Shown here piece after piece: positions 36,807 to 44,727 of a DNA stretch of 55,271 nucleotides; positions within the stretch are counted from its first letter, which is position 1; each line of letters begins with the position of its first letter. The position numbers and the translations under genes were made by a program. Origin of the DNA: an uncultured Eubacteriales bacterium (GTDB lineage: Bacteria > Bacillota > Clostridia > Oscillospirales > Acutalibacteraceae); assembly GCA_900315605.1 (NCBI GenBank), contig OMZU01000006.1:1-55271 (forward strand), in the 5' to 3' direction. The notes beneath the pieces were generated by a model, which did no database searches, was not told the DNA's origin, and was given only the letters and a program-made list of their open reading frames with translations.

Positions 36807-37112
36807 TTGGAGCTTGTTCAATATACGGTAAGGCAGGGCAATACCCTATTCGGGATAGCTCAGTTTTTTGATACGACCGTTCAGGATATTCTTTTGTACA
36901 ATAACATTCAAAACCCGTCGCAGATATATGCCGGTCAAACGCTAACGATTCCGGCAGGAACATCCAGAGACGATTACTATGTTGTCAGACCAAATGAAAC
37001 ACTGTGGTCGATCGCTCAAAAATTCAATTCAACGCCGCAAAAGCTGACGGCAATGAACAGCCTAAGCAACCCGAACGTTATTTATCCCGGACAAATTTTG
37101 AGAATCAGATAA
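36807..37112 (+). CDS. small protein with two LysM domains
   Basis: 101 aa from TTG behind AAGGAGG. Two LysM repeats of about 45 residues fill the protein: QYTVRQGNTLFGIAQFFDTT and YYVVRPNETLWSIAQKFNST, each ending in IYAGQTLTIP or IYPGQILRIR. LysM binds N-acetylglucosamine in peptidoglycan or chitin. There is no signal peptide or catalytic domain, so it is cytoplasmic, spore-associated, or exported by another route. Spore-coat LysM proteins are known in related organisms. It is divergent from the pullulanase pair. Confidence 0.85.
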   Translation: MELVQYTVRQGNTLFGIAQFFDTTVQDILLYNNIQNPSQIYAGQTLTIPAGTSRDDYYVVRPNETLWSIAQKFNSTPQKLTAMNSLSNPNVIYPGQILRIR

Positions 37113-37128
37113 TTTTTTCGCAAAAAAG

Positions 37129-37160
37129 TGCTTCCTAACGCCGTAACAGCATAGGAAGCA
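37129..37160. terminator. bidirectional terminator
   Basis: TGCTTCCTA and TAGGAAGCA form a 9-bp stem; TTGATTTTTT follows on the plus strand and CTTTTTTG on the minus strand. It ends the LysM gene and the converging reductase gene. Confidence 0.85.
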
Positions 37161-37217
37161 TTGATTTTTTATGGTTAAATTTGATTTGAATTAAAAGTCA
37201 AAACCAGCTATAAAGCT

Positions 37218-37922
37218 TTATTTGTAATATCTGTGGCAGGTCAAGCGGTGGATCGATTTATCATAAACGGCACTGCCTGTGATTTTATAATTTTCAAGAA
37301 CAGAATGCTCAAACAGGCACTTGTCGTCCTGCTCGGCAACAACAGGTGCGATAATAAGGCTCAGTTCGTCGATAAGACCTTCTCTTTGGAACGAACCGTT
37401 GATCTCACTTCCGCCCTCAAGCAAAAGCTTTTTGATACCGAACAGCGAATAAAGCTTGTTGAGAACCAGCTCCAAATCAAGATCCTCTTTGCCGCCGAAA
37501 ATATAAGAAACGCCTATGCTTCTCAGATACGCAAGATAGCTGTCGGGAGCGTCCTCGCACAGCACCTCAATTATATGCGCGCCGTCATATCCCGGGTCGT
37601 CGTCCGAAATTGCAGAAGCCTTCCAGCCCAACCTTCCGCGGCGGTCAAAGGCAACGGCATAAAACTCAGCCTTGCTGTCGGCAATATGATCGCTGCGGTC
37701 AAGGCTTGCGCCCTCAAACTCTGAAAGGTCGGGAGCAAAGCCCTTTGTAAAGCTTTCGTCCATAGTGACCCTTCCGCAGGCAAAAGCGTCCGCACCGTAT
37801 TCAGCGTGAACCTTATAATACCACTTTGAAGCCTCGTTACCGATTGGAGTAGTCAAAAAGCTTCCTGTTATTTTGCCGTCGATCGAAGTCACCATATGAC
37901 ATATTATATATGGCTTATCCAT
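37218..37922 (-). CDS. RibD C-terminal-domain reductase (DHFR-like fold)
   Basis: 234 aa from the ATG at 37922 behind AAAAGGATG. NADPH-dependent reductase of the RibD_C/dihydrofolate-reductase-like superfamily. N-terminal strand YIICHMVTSIDGKITG, then ADAFACGRVTMDESF and the cofactor region IKKLLLEGGSEINGSFQREG. It lacks the deaminase domain of RibD and is not in a riboflavin operon, so its substrate is unknown. Confidence 0.82.
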   Translation of the reverse strand: MDKPYIICHMVTSIDGKITGSFLTTPIGNEASKWYYKVHAEYGADAFACGRVTMDESFTKGFAPDLSEFEGASLDRSDHIADSKAEFYAVAFDRRGRLGWKASAISDDDPGYDGAHIIEVLCEDAPDSYLAYLRSIGVSYIFGGKEDLDLELVLNKLYSLFGIKKLLLEGGSEINGSFQREGLIDELSLIIAPVVAEQDDKCLFEHSVLENYKITGSAVYDKSIHRLTCHRYYK

Positions 37923-38086
37923 AAAAATCATCCTTTTTGCAATGCCGCATAATCAAACGAGCGGATCGCGCAGTAAGTATTAGTGCAAGGCGAACATCAA
38001 TAACTGATCGGTGCTGCCTGTGTCTTTTTTACTAATCTCAAATAAATAGTTGACATAGATTGTGATTTATTGAGTTATGTATCAGT

Positions 38087-38115
38087 ATTATAGCACGATG
38101 ATTGGAAAAAGTCCA
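38087..38115 (-). promoter_or_regulatory. candidate promoter of the RibD-C reductase gene
   Basis: TGGACT (complement of 38110-38115), 17-bp spacer, TATAAT (complement of 38087-38092). It gives a leader of about 160 nt, in which I see no known riboswitch. Confidence 0.5.
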
Positions 38116-38143
38116 CATAAATATCAAATTTCCGCTGATTTAT

Positions 38144-38878
38144 TTATAGCTTCGACAAAATCATTCTTTTGTAATCCAGAAATTCACCTGTAAGATCAAA
38201 ATCGTCACGAGTGTTTCCCGGTCTTTCAATGATGATTTCATCCGTTATACGTCCGGGCTTTCCGTTTAGCAGGTATATTCTGTCAGACAGCAAAATAGCC
38301 TCGTCTATATCGTGAGTTATAAACAGCGTTGAAAGCTTTATTCTGCTCATAACACCCAGATACCAACTGTGGATATCGTGCTTTGTAAGAGCGTCAAGCG
38401 CGCTGAAGGGCTCGTCGAGCAGCGCGACCTCACCTGAGAACATATAGGTTCTCAGCAAAGCTGCGCGCTGTCTCATTCCGCCCGAAAGCTCGGAGGGAAA
38501 ACGCTTTTGAGTTCCCTCCAAGCCAAAGTCTGCAAAATGCTTTGACGCCTTTTCTCTCGCCTCGCGTTTATTTACTCCCTTTATCATTAGCGGAAGCGCG
38601 ACATTATCCTCAATTGTTCTGTAGGGCAAAAGCAAATCCTTTTGAAGCATATAGCTGACGTTTCCGGGCTTTCCGGTTATGTCGTTTCCGTTTAGGAGCA
38701 CGCTTCCCGAATCCGGCTTTTGCAGCCCGGATATAACATTAAACAGAGTGGTTTTTCCGCTTCCGCTCACTCCCAAAAGGCAGACGAGCTCGTTTTCATT
38801 CAGCGTCAGGCTTATATCCTCGATAACATTTGTCTGCTCATACGCAAATGATACATGCCTGACCTCAAGCTTTGTCAT
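38144..38878 (-). CDS. ABC transporter ATPase for thiamine precursor (ThiZ-like)
   Basis: 244 aa. Powers uptake by the adjacent permease. Walker A GVSGSGKTTL near residue 38, Q-loop YMLQKDLLLPY, signature LSGGMRQRAALLR, Walker B VALLDEPFSAL, and the switch histidine in FITHDIDEA. Last gene of the TPP-riboswitch operon, 2 bases behind the binding protein gene. Confidence 0.92.
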   Translation of the reverse strand: MTKLEVRHVSFAYEQTNVIEDISLTLNENELVCLLGVSGSGKTTLFNVISGLQKPDSGSVLLNGNDITGKPGNVSYMLQKDLLLPYRTIEDNVALPLMIKGVNKREAREKASKHFADFGLEGTQKRFPSELSGGMRQRAALLRTYMFSGEVALLDEPFSALDALTKHDIHSWYLGVMSRIKLSTLFITHDIDEAILLSDRIYLLNGKPGRITDEIIIERPGNTRDDFDLTGEFLDYKRMILSKL

Positions 38879-38880
38879 AC

Positions 38881-39939
38881 TTACTCCAAATACTCGTTAG
38901 TAAAGCCGGTGTTCTCGGGAACGTTTTCATCAGAAAGCTTGTTGTCATTTATCCAATTATAAAAAGCGTTCCAGCGTGCCGGGTCAATATAGCCCCACTG
39001 CTCGACCTCTGCCTTGTACTGCTTTGACATGTATTCCTGGCTCTTTACAACCAGCTCTTTGTCAAGCTCAGGCGCGGCTTTGAGAAGGATCTCGGCTGAT
39101 TCCTCAATATTTTCAATTGAATACTCATAGCCCTTTTTGAGAGCAGAAAGGAAGCTCTTTGCAGCCTCGGGATTTTGGCTCATCCAGTCTGTGTTTCCGG
39201 CAACGACCGGAGTATAATAATCAAAAACAGGGTCGATATCCTTAAATGCAAAGTAATCTGTTTCAAGGTCGGCAACCTCAGCGGCAATGCCTGCCCAACC
39301 GTAAAAGATCCAGATCGCGTCAACCGACTTGCTCTTGAGCGCGGAAACCTCGTCTGTAACAGTGCTTGGGATAAGCTCGACCTTGTCAAAGTCTCCGCCG
39401 TCCTTTTCAACCACCTGCTTTAGTGTAGCCTTTTCGATCGGCAGATCCCAGGTTGCGTACTTCTTGCCCTCAAGTCCCTTTGGTTTGTCGATACCCTCTC
39501 CCTTGCGCGAGATAATACCCGAGGTATTGTGCTGCAAAAGAGCCGCAACAGCCTTTATGGGCATTGCGTTTTCGCCGACGATCGCCGGAAGCATCGAATC
39601 CTGGAAGGTAACGCAAAACTGCGCCTTGCCCGAGCCGACAAGAGCCTCTGCGCCGTCCTCGGGCGGCTGAACGATCTCAACGTCAAGTCTGGCGTCAGCG
39701 AAGTAGCCCTTTTCCTGAGCAACATAAAGTCCGGTGTGATTTGTGTTTGGCGTCCAGTCAAGCACAAATGTGATCTTTGTTTTCTCTCCGCTTTTGTCGG
39801 ATTCCATTGAGCTTTGAGCCGAAGCCTGAGAGGACGACTCCGTTGCCGAAGGCTCCTGATTTCCCGTTGACTGTGAACAGCCGGCAAAAGCCGCTGTGAG
39901 CATTGCAGCTGCAAGTGCAAGTGAAATTAACTTTTTCAT
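38881..39939 (-). CDS. thiamine-precursor-binding lipoprotein (ThiY-like, NMT1/THI5 family)
   Basis: 352 aa. Lipoprotein signal with C21 in AAFAGCSQ, a Ser/Gln-rich linker, then the NMT1/THI5-like fold beginning ITFVLDWTPNTNHTGLYVAQ. ThiY proteins bind formylaminopyrimidine or HMP-type pyrimidines; the riboswitch upstream supports that use. It lies 27 bases behind the permease gene. Confidence 0.92.
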   Translation of the reverse strand: MKKLISLALAAAMLTAAFAGCSQSTGNQEPSATESSSQASAQSSMESDKSGEKTKITFVLDWTPNTNHTGLYVAQEKGYFADARLDVEIVQPPEDGAEALVGSGKAQFCVTFQDSMLPAIVGENAMPIKAVAALLQHNTSGIISRKGEGIDKPKGLEGKKYATWDLPIEKATLKQVVEKDGGDFDKVELIPSTVTDEVSALKSKSVDAIWIFYGWAGIAAEVADLETDYFAFKDIDPVFDYYTPVVAGNTDWMSQNPEAAKSFLSALKKGYEYSIENIEESAEILLKAAPELDKELVVKSQEYMSKQYKAEVEQWGYIDPARWNAFYNWINDNKLSDENVPENTGFTNEYLE

Positions 39940-39966
39940 ACTTCCTCCATAAGCATTTTCGGGGGT

Positions 39967-40752
39967 TTATTGATTTGATTTTAGTCTCCCCCTGTATTTC
40001 CAAGGCATAAATTTCTTTTCCAAAACATTTACAAGTCCCATCAAAAGCAGGCTCAGCGCGGAGATCAAAAAAATCACCGCGAACATTTTGTCAAAGGAAT
40101 AAGCCTTTTTTACCCTGGTCATATAAACTCCAAGTCCCTTGAAGCCGCCCAGCCATTCCGAGATTACCGCGCCCACAACGGCATATGAAACGGCGATTTT
40201 CAGTCCGGCAAAAAAGTGGCCCAGCGCGGACGGAAGCTTGACATATCTTAAAATCTGGGTCTTGCTCGCTCCCATTGAACGAAGCAGATTTATTGTATCG
40301 CTGTCAGCCGACCTGTAGCCGTCCAAAAGATTCACGGCGATCGGAAAGAAAACGATAATAATAATAAGTATTACCTTTGGCGCGGTTTCGTATCCGAACC
40401 AAAGCACCAGCAATGGCGCGATCGCCACGGTTGGCACGGTCTGCGTAAGTACAATAAGCGGATACAGCATTTTGTAGAGCAGGTTGAATCTGTCCATGAG
40501 CAAAGCCAGCACAAAGCCCAGCGCGATGCCCAACACAAGACCCAAAAAGGTTTCAAACAAGGTCACGCACGAATGGCTGAAAAGCAAAGGAAAATCCGTT
40601 ACAAACGCCCTTCCCACATCGATCGGAGACGGAAGAAGGAATGACGGAACAATCCCCAGCGTGCAAACAAGCTGCCAAACCACAAGAATGATAATTACAG
40701 CACTGACCGGCAGGGCAAGCTTACTGATGGTGCTTTGTAACTTTCTTTTCAA
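39967..40752 (-). CDS. thiamine-precursor ABC transporter permease (ThiX-like)
   Basis: 261 aa, about six membrane spans, with the permease EAA-like loop around LLRSMGASKTQILRYVKLPS. The start is a TTG at 40752 inside the end of the upstream gene (32-base overlap), which implies translational coupling; GGGAGAT lies about 14 bases upstream. Pairs with the ThiZ and ThiY genes. Confidence 0.88.
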   Translation of the reverse strand: MKRKLQSTISKLALPVSAVIIILVVWQLVCTLGIVPSFLLPSPIDVGRAFVTDFPLLFSHSCVTLFETFLGLVLGIALGFVLALLMDRFNLLYKMLYPLIVLTQTVPTVAIAPLLVLWFGYETAPKVILIIIIVFFPIAVNLLDGYRSADSDTINLLRSMGASKTQILRYVKLPSALGHFFAGLKIAVSYAVVGAVISEWLGGFKGLGVYMTRVKKAYSFDKMFAVIFLISALSLLLMGLVNVLEKKFMPWKYRGRLKSNQ

Positions 40753-41017
40753 TTGTCAAAACATCTCCCTCGGGCTTATATGTAACCTTGATATACGCCA
40801 AAACAGACGGCGCACCGGCTCTGATGGCGATGTGCTGACACTCTTTTACGATATCCATAAGCTCATCGTAATCGCCCTCGATCGCGGTCTCAAAGGGACC
40901 CACATAGTAATTCAGTCCTGTGCTTTTGATATAGTCGATGACCTCATCAACTATACGAATAAGCTCTTCATCATTTTTTGCTTCCGGAAGAGTTTGGATA
41001 GCTACGCTTGCGTTCAT
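40721..41017 (-). CDS. thiamine-binding protein (YkoF/MTH1187 family)
   Basis: 98 aa. A small cytoplasmic ferredoxin-like-fold protein that binds thiamine or its pyrimidine part. Typical features: VAIQTLPEA at the N-terminus, IVDEVIDYIKSTGLNYYVGP, and the ETAIEGDYDELMDIV segment. RBS AAGGAG precedes the ATG. First gene of the operon, directly behind the riboswitch and its terminator. YkoF is a known partner of thiamine-type transporters. Confidence 0.88.
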   Translation of the reverse strand: MNASVAIQTLPEAKNDEELIRIVDEVIDYIKSTGLNYYVGPFETAIEGDYDELMDIVKECQHIAIRAGAPSVLAYIKVTYKPEGDVLTIEKKVTKHHQ

Positions 41018-41048
41018 AAAAGTTTCTCCTTTTTTACATAAAAAATAA

Positions 41049-41073
41049 ATGCACTGCGACGCGCGCAGTGCAT
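41049..41073 (-). terminator. riboswitch expression-platform terminator
   Basis: ATGCACTGCG and CGCAGTGCAT form a perfect 10-bp stem, followed on the minus strand by TTATTTTTTATG. It lies between the TPP aptamer and the first start codon, the layout of a switch that stops transcription when TPP is bound. Confidence 0.88.
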
Positions 41074-41089
41074 TAAGTAAGGCTGTATA

Positions 41090-41182
41090 ACAAGCTTCCT
41101 ACGTCGGCATTACCCGCATCAGGTTAAAGGGTTAAGGCAACACAGCCTACTCTCAGCCCGCTTTTGCGGACTCCCCTGCACT
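41090..41182 (-). ncRNA. TPP riboswitch aptamer (THI element)
   Basis: Minus-strand RNA carries the conserved elements in order: GCAGGGGAGTC (P1 side), GCGGGCTGAGAG, then ACCCTTTAACCTGATGCGGG, and TAATGCCGACGTAGGAAGC. CTGAGA and the ACCTGAT...GGGTAATGCC core are the TPP-binding signature. P3 is short (CCGC-AAAA-GCGG). It controls the four transport genes at 38.1-41.0 kb. Exact ends are approximate. Confidence 0.95.
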
Positions 41183-41186
41183 AATC

Positions 41187-41215
41187 ATTTTACAACTATA
41201 ACCATAATTTGTCAA
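41187..41215 (-). promoter_or_regulatory. promoter of the thiamine transport operon
   Basis: TTGACA (complement of 41210-41215), 17-bp spacer, TAAAAT (complement of 41187-41192). Transcription would start right at the aptamer. Confidence 0.88.
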
Positions 41216-41217
41216 GC

Positions 41218-41487
41218 TTTTTAGTCCGAGAAGAGAACTCGGCGGATAATCCAACACCGGTTGCCCGAAAATGCCTTCATCTAAAAATCACGTTTTTTGA
41301 TCCGAGCAGAGAACTCGGCGTATTGTCAAATACCGGTTGCCCGAAAATGCCTTCATCTAAAAATCACGTTTTTAGGAAAGGGTCATAGAATACTTTTGAT
41401 CCGAGAAGAAAACTCGGCGTATTGTCAAACATCGGTTGCCCGAAAATGCCTTCATCTAAAAATCACGTTTTTAGGAAAGGGGCATAT
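41218..41487. repeat. three tandem copies of an 80-100 bp intergenic repeat
   Basis: Units begin at TCCGAG 41225, 41301 and 41400. Each holds the small hairpin CCGAG-AAGAGAA-CTCGG (copy 2 has GCAGAGA), a GTATTGTCAAA-type segment, CGGTTGCCCGAAAATGCC, and a second hairpin CTAAAAA-TCACG-TTTTTAG. Copies 2 and 3 end in AGGAAAGGGTCAT or AGGAAAGGGGCAT, which can extend the second hairpin by pairing with ATGCC; copy 1 stops at the T run. An open frame through the array (41297-41569) just reflects the repeat and is not treated as a gene. Confidence 0.9.
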
Positions 41488-41510
41488 TAAATATCCTTAT
41501 TATTCGTTTC

Positions 41511-41915
41511 TTAAATATGAATTATTATCGAAAAAATGTCATCAAGATTTATTCTTCTTCCGTCCGTAAAAATCACAACACGCTCAAAGTCGTCGATTTT
41601 TCTTACGTTGCCGGTCGCGGTGACATAGTTTCCGCCTTCTTTTCTGAGATCAGGAACAAAATAAACAAAATCGGCAAGCAGCTTACCGTGCGAATGTTGA
41701 GCCAGAAACACAATTTTTTCTCCAAGCTCACGAAGCTCCTCCTCGCTAAGCTCGATTTTGCTGTCGGTCAGCCTTGCGGTTTCGTTTATTGCGGAATCGT
41801 AGCCTGTCAAAGCTGCAAACGGAGCGAACTGTGCGGCGCGGTCATGCGCCGACATCGGCTTGCGCGTTGTATTTTTCGGACGTTCAAGATTTATTATATC
41901 ATCGTAATTATCCAT
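41511..41915 (-). CDS. YolD-like protein
   Basis: 134 aa. A small protein of the YolD family that is encoded next to Y-family polymerases in Firmicutes and is thought to help translesion synthesis. The family N-terminal motif is RKPMSAHDRAAQFAPFAALT, followed by a helix with ELSEEELRELGEKI and a C-terminal beta part. It ends the polymerase operon: its start lies 1 base past the polymerase stop. Confidence 0.85.
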   Translation of the reverse strand: MDNYDDIINLERPKNTTRKPMSAHDRAAQFAPFAALTGYDSAINETARLTDSKIELSEEELRELGEKIVFLAQHSHGKLLADFVYFVPDLRKEGGNYVTATGNVRKIDDFERVVIFTDGRRINLDDIFSIIIHI

Positions 41916-41916
41916 T

Positions 41917-43395
41917 TTACGCCTTGTGACCGCCGATTTGACCGTTGCGCTCGATCGCGGTCGCTCCCTCCTTCAAATTCATCCCCTTTAAAACCGCGTT
42001 TTTTCCAAACCTTTTTTGAAGGGTTACAACGGCTTTTTGTATATTCTTTTCTTTTTTCAATTCCTCTTCCTTCTTAACAAAGCTGTCGTAGTCCGTAAAC
42101 ATATCCAGCTGCTCAGGCGTGTTTTGAACCTTGCTTTCATAAAGTATATTATTGGCGACAACGTACATTCTTCTAACAAGAAGTTCTCTGTCAACGATCC
42201 TGTCAAACAGCTTCATTGCCGCTTCAACGATCAGCGATGCAGAGGAAGTGTGTCTGCCGATATTTTGTGAGCCGTGAGCCTGTCCCGGCACCTTTCGTCC
42301 GTACCAGTCAACGGTGATTTTTCCTTTATACGCCGTACCTTTTTTTAAATTATCAACATCGTAGCCCACGGTCAAAACAAGCTGATTGGTCACAACTCCC
42401 TTGTCAACCAAATCCAGCACAAGCTGCTCTGTCATCTCTCTTACAACAAGCCGCGCTTTTTCAAAAGTATATGGCTGCGACAAAACCTGACCTGAGCTGA
42501 TAGATCTATTCTCAGGAACATACGATTTTATATCCGATATCTCACAAGGCTCCCAGCCCCAGGCATGATCGATCAGCAGCTCGGCGTTCACTCCGAAAAG
42601 CCTGTATAACAGCTCGCTGTTCACAACCGAGCAACGCGCAACATCACCCATTGTGAACATTCCGTATTCGGCAAGCTTTTTTGAATACCCCTTGCCTATA
42701 CGCCAAAAATCCGTTATAGGCTTATGCCCCCAAAGCTCTCTGCGGTATGACATTTCGTCAAGCTCCGCGATCCTCACTCCGTCCTTGTCGGCAACAATAT
42801 GCTTTGCTCCGATATCCATTGCGATTTTTGCAAGATACAGATTTGTTCCTATCCCGGCGGTCGCGGTGATCCCCGTTTGAGCAAGCACATCTCTTATCAT
42901 TTTGTCCGCAAGCTGCTTCGCGCTCATTTTGTAGGTTTTTAAATAATTTGTTGCGTCAATAAAAACCTCGTCAACCGAATAAACATGAATATCCTCAGGC
43001 GCAATATATTTGAGGTATATTTTATAGATTTGAGTGCTTATCTTCATATACTTAGCCATTTGCGGCTTTGCCACAATATAATCAAGCTCCATTTCTGGCT
43101 TTTGATTAAGGAACGAAGCAAAATGTGATTTTCCCGAAAAGCAGCCGCCGGGCGCGTGAACAAGGCGCATGGCGTTGACTTCCTTAACCCTTTGAACGAC
43201 CTCAAAAAGCCTGGCTCTGCCGGGAATACCGTAAGCCTTCAGCGAGGGAGAAACGGCAAGACAGATCGTTTTTTCGGTTCTGCTTTCATCAGCAACGACC
43301 AGATTTGTATTGAGCGGATCAAGTCCTCTTTGGACGCACTCGACCGAGGCGTAAAAGGATTTTAAATCAATTGCAATATATTGTTTTTCAGCCAT
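41917..43395 (-). CDS. Y-family DNA polymerase (UvrX/UmuC-like)
   Basis: 492 aa. Error-prone lesion bypass polymerase. Catalytic acids D10 in YIAIDLKSFYASVEC and D142-E143 in VYSVDEVFID. Residues 80-92 (HAPGGCFSGKSHF) and the little-finger region with QPYTFEKARLVVREM fit the UvrX/YqjW group found with YolD rather than plain DinB. GAGGTGAG precedes the ATG. Upstream is a 16-bp dyad; no LexA (CGAAC-N4-GTTCG) box is seen. Confidence 0.92.
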   Translation of the reverse strand: MAEKQYIAIDLKSFYASVECVQRGLDPLNTNLVVADESRTEKTICLAVSPSLKAYGIPGRARLFEVVQRVKEVNAMRLVHAPGGCFSGKSHFASFLNQKPEMELDYIVAKPQMAKYMKISTQIYKIYLKYIAPEDIHVYSVDEVFIDATNYLKTYKMSAKQLADKMIRDVLAQTGITATAGIGTNLYLAKIAMDIGAKHIVADKDGVRIAELDEMSYRRELWGHKPITDFWRIGKGYSKKLAEYGMFTMGDVARCSVVNSELLYRLFGVNAELLIDHAWGWEPCEISDIKSYVPENRSISSGQVLSQPYTFEKARLVVREMTEQLVLDLVDKGVVTNQLVLTVGYDVDNLKKGTAYKGKITVDWYGRKVPGQAHGSQNIGRHTSSASLIVEAAMKLFDRIVDRELLVRRMYVVANNILYESKVQNTPEQLDMFTDYDSFVKKEEELKKEKNIQKAVVTLQKRFGKNAVLKGMNLKEGATAIERNGQIGGHKA

Positions 43396-43423
43396 ACCCT
43401 CACCTCGCTTTAATTTTCAGTCG

Positions 43424-43439
43424 ATCCGTACAAACGGAT
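43424..43439. promoter_or_regulatory. dyad ATCCGT-N4-ACGGAT upstream of the Y-family polymerase
   Basis: A perfect 6-bp inverted repeat with a 4-nt spacer in the 67-base gap between the HTH gene and the polymerase gene. It could be a repressor site or a hairpin; it does not match the Firmicute LexA box. Confidence 0.4.
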
Positions 43440-43462
43440 TTGTCATATTATTCGGGCTGTAT

Positions 43463-43663
43463 TTATTGTTCCCCGTCCCAGAATAAATCGTCAAGCGATT
43501 TACCAAGCGTGCGGCAAATCGCAATACACAGCTTGATCGTCGGGTTATAATCCCCTTTTTCGATAGCGTTGATAGTTTGCCTGCTGACTCCTACTTTGTC
43601 GGCAAGCTGCTGCTGAGAAAGGTCGAGCGCAGCACGAGCACTTTTCAGTTTAAGATTTTTCAT
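43463..43663 (-). CDS. small HTH regulator (XRE, YozG-like)
   Basis: 66 aa, almost all a Cro/CI helix-turn-helix: LDLSQQQLADKVGVSRQTIN followed by AIEKGDYNPTIKLCIAICRTLG. Very short regulators of this type accompany a small membrane protein gene; here the ATG begins on the base after the membrane gene stop. It probably represses its own operon. Confidence 0.88.
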   Translation of the reverse strand: MKNLKLKSARAALDLSQQQLADKVGVSRQTINAIEKGDYNPTIKLCIAICRTLGKSLDDLFWDGEQ

Positions 43664-44179
43664 TTACTTCTCCGCTCCGCGTTTCTCCAAAACGATTTTA
43701 ATAACTGAGAGGATCCCCAAAGCCAAAAAGCATACCGAGGAAACTAAATAAATAAAGTTTTCTGTCAGCTCACCGTTTTGCCAAAGCGCTTCTCCTCTGA
43801 TGATGTACAACAACAAATGCCCTAGGCCATTTATTCCAAACCAAAAAAAGAATATAATTGAATAAACATTTCGCTTTGTCGAATTAGAGAAATATGCGTC
43901 CTTCATAATACATAAAGCGATAAACAACAAAAATGATATAATGACACCGAGAAACATTTGGATCGCAGTATCAGCCCATCTAACTTCAAAGATATGCAAT
44001 AATCCGCAAGCAGAGCAATAAATAAGCAAGAAGAAAAACGAGCTTTTATAAGCGGCGTTTCTTGCCAAAAGCTGACGTTCATCGTAATTTGCTGTTTTAT
44101 TTCTGAAAAAACGAGCTATTGCAACAAACAAAATCAAAACAACCACAATGATAATCGGGATCAGAACATTTCCACTCAT
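43664..44179 (-). CDS. membrane protein of unknown function paired with the HTH regulator
   Basis: 171 aa from ATG 44179 behind AAAGGAGTG. Five hydrophobic spans: VLIPIIIVVVLILFVAIARF at the N-terminus, then pairs at about 45-65, 75-97, 105-125 and 140-162. A charged loop after span 1 reads NKTANYDERQLLARNAAYKS, a DERQ motif seen in many small membrane proteins next to XRE regulators. No catalytic motif. Function not recognised. Confidence 0.75.
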   Translation of the reverse strand: MSGNVLIPIIIVVVLILFVAIARFFRNKTANYDERQLLARNAAYKSSFFFLLIYCSACGLLHIFEVRWADTAIQMFLGVIISFLLFIALCIMKDAYFSNSTKRNVYSIIFFFWFGINGLGHLLLYIIRGEALWQNGELTENFIYLVSSVCFLALGILSVIKIVLEKRGAEK

Positions 44180-44212
44180 AAAAAACACTCCTTTAAATAT
44201 CTTTACGAGCAT

Positions 44213-44241
44213 ATTGTATCATATTATTTTCAGTATGTCAA
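44213..44241 (-). promoter_or_regulatory. consensus promoter of the membrane protein-HTH operon
   Basis: TTGACA (complement of 44236-44241), 17-bp spacer, TACAAT (complement of 44213-44218), 34 bases before the start codon. Confidence 0.82.
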
Positions 44242-44296
44242 GTATATTTTACATAAAGTCGCAGATATTTTTATCATTCTGAATTAAAAATAAAAA

Positions 44297-44326
44297 CCGC
44301 CAGGCAGGAGAGATCCTGCTTGACGG
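44297..44326 (-). terminator. hairpin family copy 1, behind the padR operon
   Basis: CCGCCAGGCAGGA and TCCTGCTTGACGG with a 4-nt loop; on the minus strand TTTTTA follows. It lies 71 bases past the stop of the 107-aa gene. Confidence 0.8.
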
Positions 44327-44397
44327 CTGTGACGATCAGATACAAATCAACTCAGATCAACTATCTGATTCATAAAAATCCAAACTCAACTATTTTT

Positions 44398-44721
44398 TTA
44401 TAACGCATATGTCTTATCGCCATTCTGATAAGCTGCATAAATTTTTTCAAGCTCTTTGACCGCAGCTTCTTTTGTCGGATAGCTGTTTAAAACATCCGAA
44501 TGTTGGTTGACGCTGCCGAAAATCGCGAACTTCTTGTCTTTTCCGTTTCCGAAATTGCGCTGAACGGTCAGACGGTTATATTCAGCGCACTTTGTTTTGT
44601 CTTTTGATAAAATAACCATTGTCATTTCCCTTTCCGTAACTTTAGAACTATATGAAATATAAAAGATGACTATAACCATAAAAATAGGAATAATAAAAAA
44701 AGGATAACCCAAAAAAGACAC
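44398..44721 (-). CDS. small membrane-anchored protein of unknown function
   Basis: Up to 107 aa. One N-terminal membrane span (FFIIPIFMVIVIFYISY), then a soluble part with YNRLTVQRNFGNGKDKKFA and YPTKEAAVKELEKIYAAYQN. The start is uncertain: GTG at 44721 has its ribosome binding site (GAAGGG) too close, while TTG at 44712 is better spaced. Third gene of the PadR-DUF2812 unit, 6 bases behind it. Not recognised. Confidence 0.65.
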   Translation of the reverse strand: MSFLGYPFFIIPIFMVIVIFYISYSSKVTEREMTMVILSKDKTKCAEYNRLTVQRNFGNGKDKKFAIFGSVNQHSDVLNSYPTKEAAVKELEKIYAAYQNGDKTYAL

Positions 44722-44727
44722 ACCCTT

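Noticed and set aside
37923-38143. Riboflavin (FMN) riboswitch before the RibD-C reductase gene
   Set aside because: None of the conserved FMN aptamer segments is seen in the 160-base leader.
41225-41487. CRISPR array
   Set aside because: Units are 76-99 bp and similar over their full length, with no unique spacers and no cas genes nearby.
41297-41569. 90-codon frame with an internal peptide repeat
   Set aside because: The peptide repeat mirrors the DNA repeat array; no ribosome binding site and both hairpins better explain the conservation.
43396-43462. LexA/DinR box before the Y-family polymerase
   Set aside because: The dyad found is ATCCGT-N4-ACGGAT, which does not fit the Firmicute LexA consensus.
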